Shown here piece after piece: positions 21,007 through 25,382 of a stretch of DNA of 25,382 nucleotides. The stretch is from Pelargonium nanum. Taxonomy: Eukaryota > Streptophyta > Magnoliopsida > Geraniales > Geraniaceae. Positions within the stretch are counted from its first letter, which is position 1; each line of letters begins with the position of its first letter. Under the pieces are notes generated by a model. It was given only the letters and a program-made list of their open reading frames with translations, did no database searches and was not told the origin of the DNA. The DNA lies in NCBI GenBank assembly GCA_036897485.1, contig JAYMTF010001206.1, positions 1 to 25,382 on the forward strand. Direction: 5' to 3'. Made by a program: the position numbers and the translations under genes.

Positions 21007-24000
21007 TCATAGTAAACATGATTTAAATCCCTTTTCTAATTCTTGAGCATCCAACTTCTTTCCTATGAACACAATCTTGTTCGTCCTTGGTTCATCCGCT
21101 CCCCACAAACGATCAGGTGAACCTTGAAATATGTCATGAACTCCCTGTTACACATCAAACCAGAACCGATTTAAAGGACAAATCAAACATATGAGAGCAA
21201 CATTTGAAGGCATAAAAGAGTTTAACCTACTACATATTTTTTAACTTAAACTAAAAACTATAGGGAACATTATTGGCTATGTTGTTAAAATTGAATAACA
21301 ATCACCAAGTAATTACTTGTACAGTAAATGATATCTCAGAAACTAACCTGAAAAACAAATCTCTCATCCATACCCTGAATGGATAGGAGACCTTTCATTC
21401 GATATATGTCCTCACTACGTTCCATCAACAATGTACCAAGCCACGTGTTAGCCTGAAAATTATGTAAGGGTGATTTGCTCATTACTTCTTCAGTCATTTT
21501 TGACCAATATTATCAAGCATCGAGGTTCAAGGTAGAAAACCTCGGGAATTAGAGCGACCGGTTCAAAGAAGTTTACACTAACAAAATTATGAAAAATATG
21601 CTGACCAACCTTTTCAAGATCTAAGGTCCCCTCACAAACAATGCTGACAGAAGAAACACCTGGATCGTGAGTGTGATCATGGGAATGGTGATCATGATGT
21701 TCTGCATATCACAAAAAACATTGATATTAGGTCAAGCAATAATGTGGAAAAATAAGAGCATATATTAACACATAGTCCCATATTGAAATATGGAACAAAT
21801 ATCACATTTTTGCTAAGATATTCAACTTCAGTTAGGGTTTTCTGAAGTTAGTCCAAATTCACAAAGCCCAACATAAAGTATCGATCAGCATGAGAAAGAG
21901 AGATGGAGCAAGGCTTTATTAATATTCTCAAGAAATAACGACGAAATCATGAATACGATACTTCTCAAAGTCTAAATTTAACCTAGATAGTATAGCAAGT
22001 AATATGAACATAAATTTATTGGTAGGTTACATTTACGTAACATCTAGTATTGCACGATAACACATAACTAGAATATTGCAGATGCTATCATGCTAATAAC
22101 AATATATAACATTCTATTACCGTGTTTGTGATTGTGTTCATCATGGTGATGATGGTGATCATGCTCGTGATCATGATGGTGATCGTGGTCATGGCTTGAA
22201 TGATCTTCCTTTGCACCTTCAGCGTTGACAACACTCTCAATCCTAGCAAGCAAAGTTAGCTTAATAACTCAAAACCACCAATCAAGCTCAAAATTGAAAT
22301 TGATAGCCCAGAAACATAGAAATAATGCAACATTTCCGCATGTCAAAAGAAAGAAAACCATCCAAACAAAATTCATTTTACAAAATACAAGGTACTGAGA
22401 ATCTAGTATGGTCCAAAGGAAATAGTCCACAAGAAGGAAACATAACCTAACTAAACCAAAATAAGAATGACCATCAGAACTAGAAATTTGAAGTATGAAA
22501 AACTCATAGCATAAAGAAAGTAACGTGCAATGAATAATGCCAAATCCTCTGTAGATCTCTCATAGAGAGACAGAGAGAGACAAGAGTGTCACAGGTGATG
22601 TGTTAAAAAGGACATGAAATGGAGTTTTGTCAGTATGACAAACAGAAAAACAAATGAACAATTATGAGATAAGAGCGATCAGAATATGATAACCTTTAAA
22701 ATCCAAAGTCTTGGTAGTGTCATTGTATGTCATTTGATGAAATTCAAAAGCACCTTAGAGGTGATTTAACAAGATACTAAATATAATATGCGTTCAAATC
22801 CAATAGTTAGCAAGCAGCAAGTCACTATGATTTTTGGGACATAGCCAATTAGTTATGACAGAATTTAGAATACCAAAAGCGAATCATGCAGAGCATAAAG
22901 AATGAGAATGCAAGAGTTAACCTCTCTAAATCAAAGCCTCCAACCCCAAGAACATAATCCAAGTCAACTTTTCCAAACTTTGTCCGCTTCATATCAGCCA
23001 TGCTATTTATATTCTGTAATAAGACACAATAAATTAAGTTCAATAGAGCTCATAACTGATTACTGTGTCAAGAAACTAAAACGCACATTTGGAAGAAGAA
23101 GAAGAAAAGGATACGGACCCTTATACGATTGACCAAAGAAGCAACATCTGGTTCGCTTACAAGATCAATCTAGTGACACATGGATAGACATGTCAGTTAT
23201 CTATACAGCAATAAAATTCATATGCATATTAAATATACACAAACTACGTATGAAAGTTTGTCTCTCAAATGCAGCACATCAATGTAATATCATGACACTT
23301 CCATTTGAGATGACATTCATCAAACAAGTTAAGAGTATAAGAATATATAGTAATCACAATACCTTATTTACAATGATACGGTCAGCATAAGCAATTTGCT
23401 CTATTGCCTCATTTACCACTCCTTTTGGCTTGACTTCATTCAAATGGAAGTCAACATGTTTTGCATCAACTAAAGTGACAACGCCATCCAACTTGACATT
23501 ATCATATATATTATTTTCAGCATAAAATGTTTGAATAATTGGTGCCGGATTTGCCAATCCTACATGGTTGCAATCAAACAAGCTCATTTAAGCATAAAAG
23601 TCATGTGTCTAAAAATTCCCAATCATTCAGGTAATGGAAAATGAACAAAAGTGTTATAGATATGCTACCTGTAGTTTCTATCACAATATGATCAAATTTT
23701 CCTTTCTTCTTACTGACTAATTCCGAAATCATCCTTACAAGATCACCTCTAACCGTGCAGCATAGACAACCATTATTGAGCATAACAATATCCTCAGCCC
23801 CGGTAGTTTTAGCAGCAACTAGAGAACCATCTATATCTACTTCACCATACTGCAAATTTATACAAACAAACATATACAAAATGAACTCATTTTAGTTCCA
23901 GTCAAATGAAGAACTGATAACAAAAAGTAAAATAATTCTACAACTCAAAAGATACATATTTAACAAGACTCAACTCAACCCTGGTCTCAATACCTCATTC

Positions 24001-24641
24001 TCAATCACAGCTATGCGCTTTCCATGCTCCGCAGTCAGTATATGGTTAAGTAAAGTGGTCTGTCAAATCCAACACCACACAGAATTCATATCAATACAAG
24101 TACAATACTCCAAATTGCTCATACAAGCTATGCAACCTTTTCTCACTTAACTAAATAAGCAATTCATGCAACTGATGACATAACACAAATGAAATTACCA
24201 TTTTTCCCAGATAAAGCAAGACCCAAAATTGCAAATACTTCATATAAAGAAGAAGAAAAAAAAACATTTTTTTTATTGTTAATGTAGCAACATAGACTAG
24301 CATTTACACTCGCGTACCTTTCCAGAACCCAAAAACCCAGTAATTATGGTAGCAGGAATCCGATTATCAGCCGGAATTTTTGTGGAGACGTCGGAATCCT
24401 CGCTCTGCGGGGTGGCGGTGGTGGTGGTGGCGGCCGTAGTGAACCTGCGAGCGCCGCTCCTGGGCGTAGGGAAATCATCGGAAGTTAAAGAAGGAAACGA
24501 TATCGTTTTAAAGGAGAGGGAATCGAATCGAGTTCTGCGGAGAAGAGGGACCAGATTGGCTCGGAGGCGGAAAAGCGTGTTGGGTCTCCGAGCTGAGAGG
24601 CCGAAAATGGCGGTGCCTATGTCGAGTGATTTAGCGGCCAT
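21007..24641 (-). CDS. CobW/COG0523 GTPase (plastid type), 455 aa, ten exons
   Basis: Exons on the minus strand: 24318-24641, 23994-24059, 23669-23849, 23363-23559, 23119-23169, 22922-23013, 22121-22242, 21610-21701, 21348-21452, 21007-21144. All introns are GT-AG and phases close to 1368 nt. Residues 1 to about 85 are Ser/Arg/Thr-rich with few acids, as in a chloroplast transit peptide. Then come Walker A GFLGSGKT (102-109), the family metal-binding motif GCLCC (157-161), 'ETTG' (188-191) and the guanine-specificity motif NKID (255-258, split by intron 4). A histidine-rich segment follows (about 318-356, some 23 His), then the CobW C-terminal domain ('GLLSIQGMDERFVFQGVHDIFQG'). Family members are GTP-dependent metallochaperones, zinc being best supported. 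It resembles Arabidopsis CobW-like plastid proteins; I cannot say which paralogue. Confidence 0.93.
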
Positions 24642-25382
24642 GGCTGTCGCTTGTGCTTCTTCTGCTTGAGGTTGAGGTTCTGCTGGGTTTGGGGTTTATC
24701 TATTTCACGATATTTATTGTTTTTTTCAAAAAAAAAAATTATTTTTTCTTGTAGACTGGATTGGAGCAGGCCCGTAATTTCTACTCTTCTGGACGTTTCT
24801 CGCGCTGGACAAACAGGTCATCTCTAATTCCGTTATTAATATTATTTATTATTATTCAAGTAGCATTAATTAAGAATATTTTTTCCTTCAAAAAAATAAA
24901 AAATATCTTTCATGACTAGTTTTTCAAAAATAGCAGCTGAAGTTTATAATAAAAACTCAAACTTTAAAAAAAAAAATCAAGAAGAATATATTAGTTAATT
25001 TCATATTTATTGTGAAGCAAAAGGCTGAAAGCCACGTAGAGACAATTATGGAGTTAATGGCCGCAAAATCATTTAAATTCAAACAAGCACTCTGTTAATT
25101 CGTAATTCTCAATCATTAACTATGTGGATGAAATTCATTTATGTATATACAATTCAAATTATCTTGATAATATTAAGTTTATGTTAATTTATATATGATT
25201 AGTTTGAGTCAAAAAATTGATTAACAAAAAAGATATGCAGTCAAAATTTATCAGTTTATGGATAAAAATTCCTTTAGGCTACGTTTGATCGTTTGGATTG
25301 GAAAACGTTAGATTAGATAACAACAAAGGATTATGATGGATAAGAAATACAATGGATAACCAGTTATTAATTCCAACGTTTG
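24642..25382. other. Upstream region of the CobW gene and AT-rich flank
   Basis: The first 100 bases or so would be the leader and promoter of the CobW gene on the minus strand; there is no clear TATA box. Beyond about 24800 the DNA is very AT-rich with A-runs and no gene. From about 25276 the sequence GGCTACGTTTGATCGTTTGG resembles the termini of plant MITE-like elements, but the window ends before a partner terminus could be seen. Confidence 0.5.

Noticed and set aside
22558..22583. GA-rich simple repeat as a regulatory (GAGA) element
   Set aside because: It lies deep in intron 6 of the CobW gene with no other promoter signal; short GA runs are common in plant introns.
24346..24669. Plus-strand open frame of 107 codons
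   Set aside because: It is the antisense shadow of exon 1 of the CobW gene; the Val/Ala run comes from the Thr/Ala codons of the transit peptide.

Overview
This is a nuclear genomic window from a flowering plant, almost certainly a eudicot. The evidence is AT-rich intergenic DNA, GT-AG introns in most genes, chloroplast-targeted proteins, and tRNA-derived SINEs, MITE-like elements and retroelement debris between genes. I cannot name the species. There is no operon structure, CRISPR array or prokaryotic island.

Layout. (1) 1-387 (+): the last part of an arogenate/prephenate dehydrogenase gene (tyrosine biosynthesis), cut by the window edge. (2) About 388-7300: a long gene-free stretch holding a LINE-like 3' end (minus strand), a GC-rich LTR-retroelement remnant (about 3130-4720) with a 23-bp tandem array, stem-loops and an intact-looking promoter, then AT-rich DNA with two tRNA-derived SINEs on either side of a fold-back MITE (6310-7064). 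(3) 7766-10897 (+): a six-exon calcineurin-B-like EF-hand gene coding for 175 aa. (4) 11924-14592 (+): a three-exon gene for an unrecognised coiled-coil protein whose best start codon is followed by an in-frame stop. (5) 15247-17782 (-): a two-exon DEAD-box helicase, orthologue of plant RH35 / animal DDX41, with a 5'UTR intron. (6) 18774-19382 (+): a single-exon CYTH-domain triphosphate tunnel metalloenzyme (TTM3-like), divergent from the helicase across a compact shared promoter. (7) 21007-24641 (-): a ten-exon chloroplast-type CobW/COG0523 GTPase of 455 aa with a histidine-rich metal-binding segment.

Exon boundaries were worked out by hand. For the complete genes every junction obeys GT-AG, the reading phases agree, and the joined product has the length expected of the family where I know it. 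The genes are functionally unrelated housekeeping loci, and I see no multi-gene system here.

The points most worth a second look are: the TTM3-like gene lacking the upstream CDC26 reading frame reported as conserved with plant TTM3; the in-frame stop near the start of the coiled-coil gene; the SINE and fold-back cluster with clean target-site duplications; the retroelement promoter with a composite C-box/G-box; and a tiny poly(A)-only insertion flanked by a 13-bp duplication.
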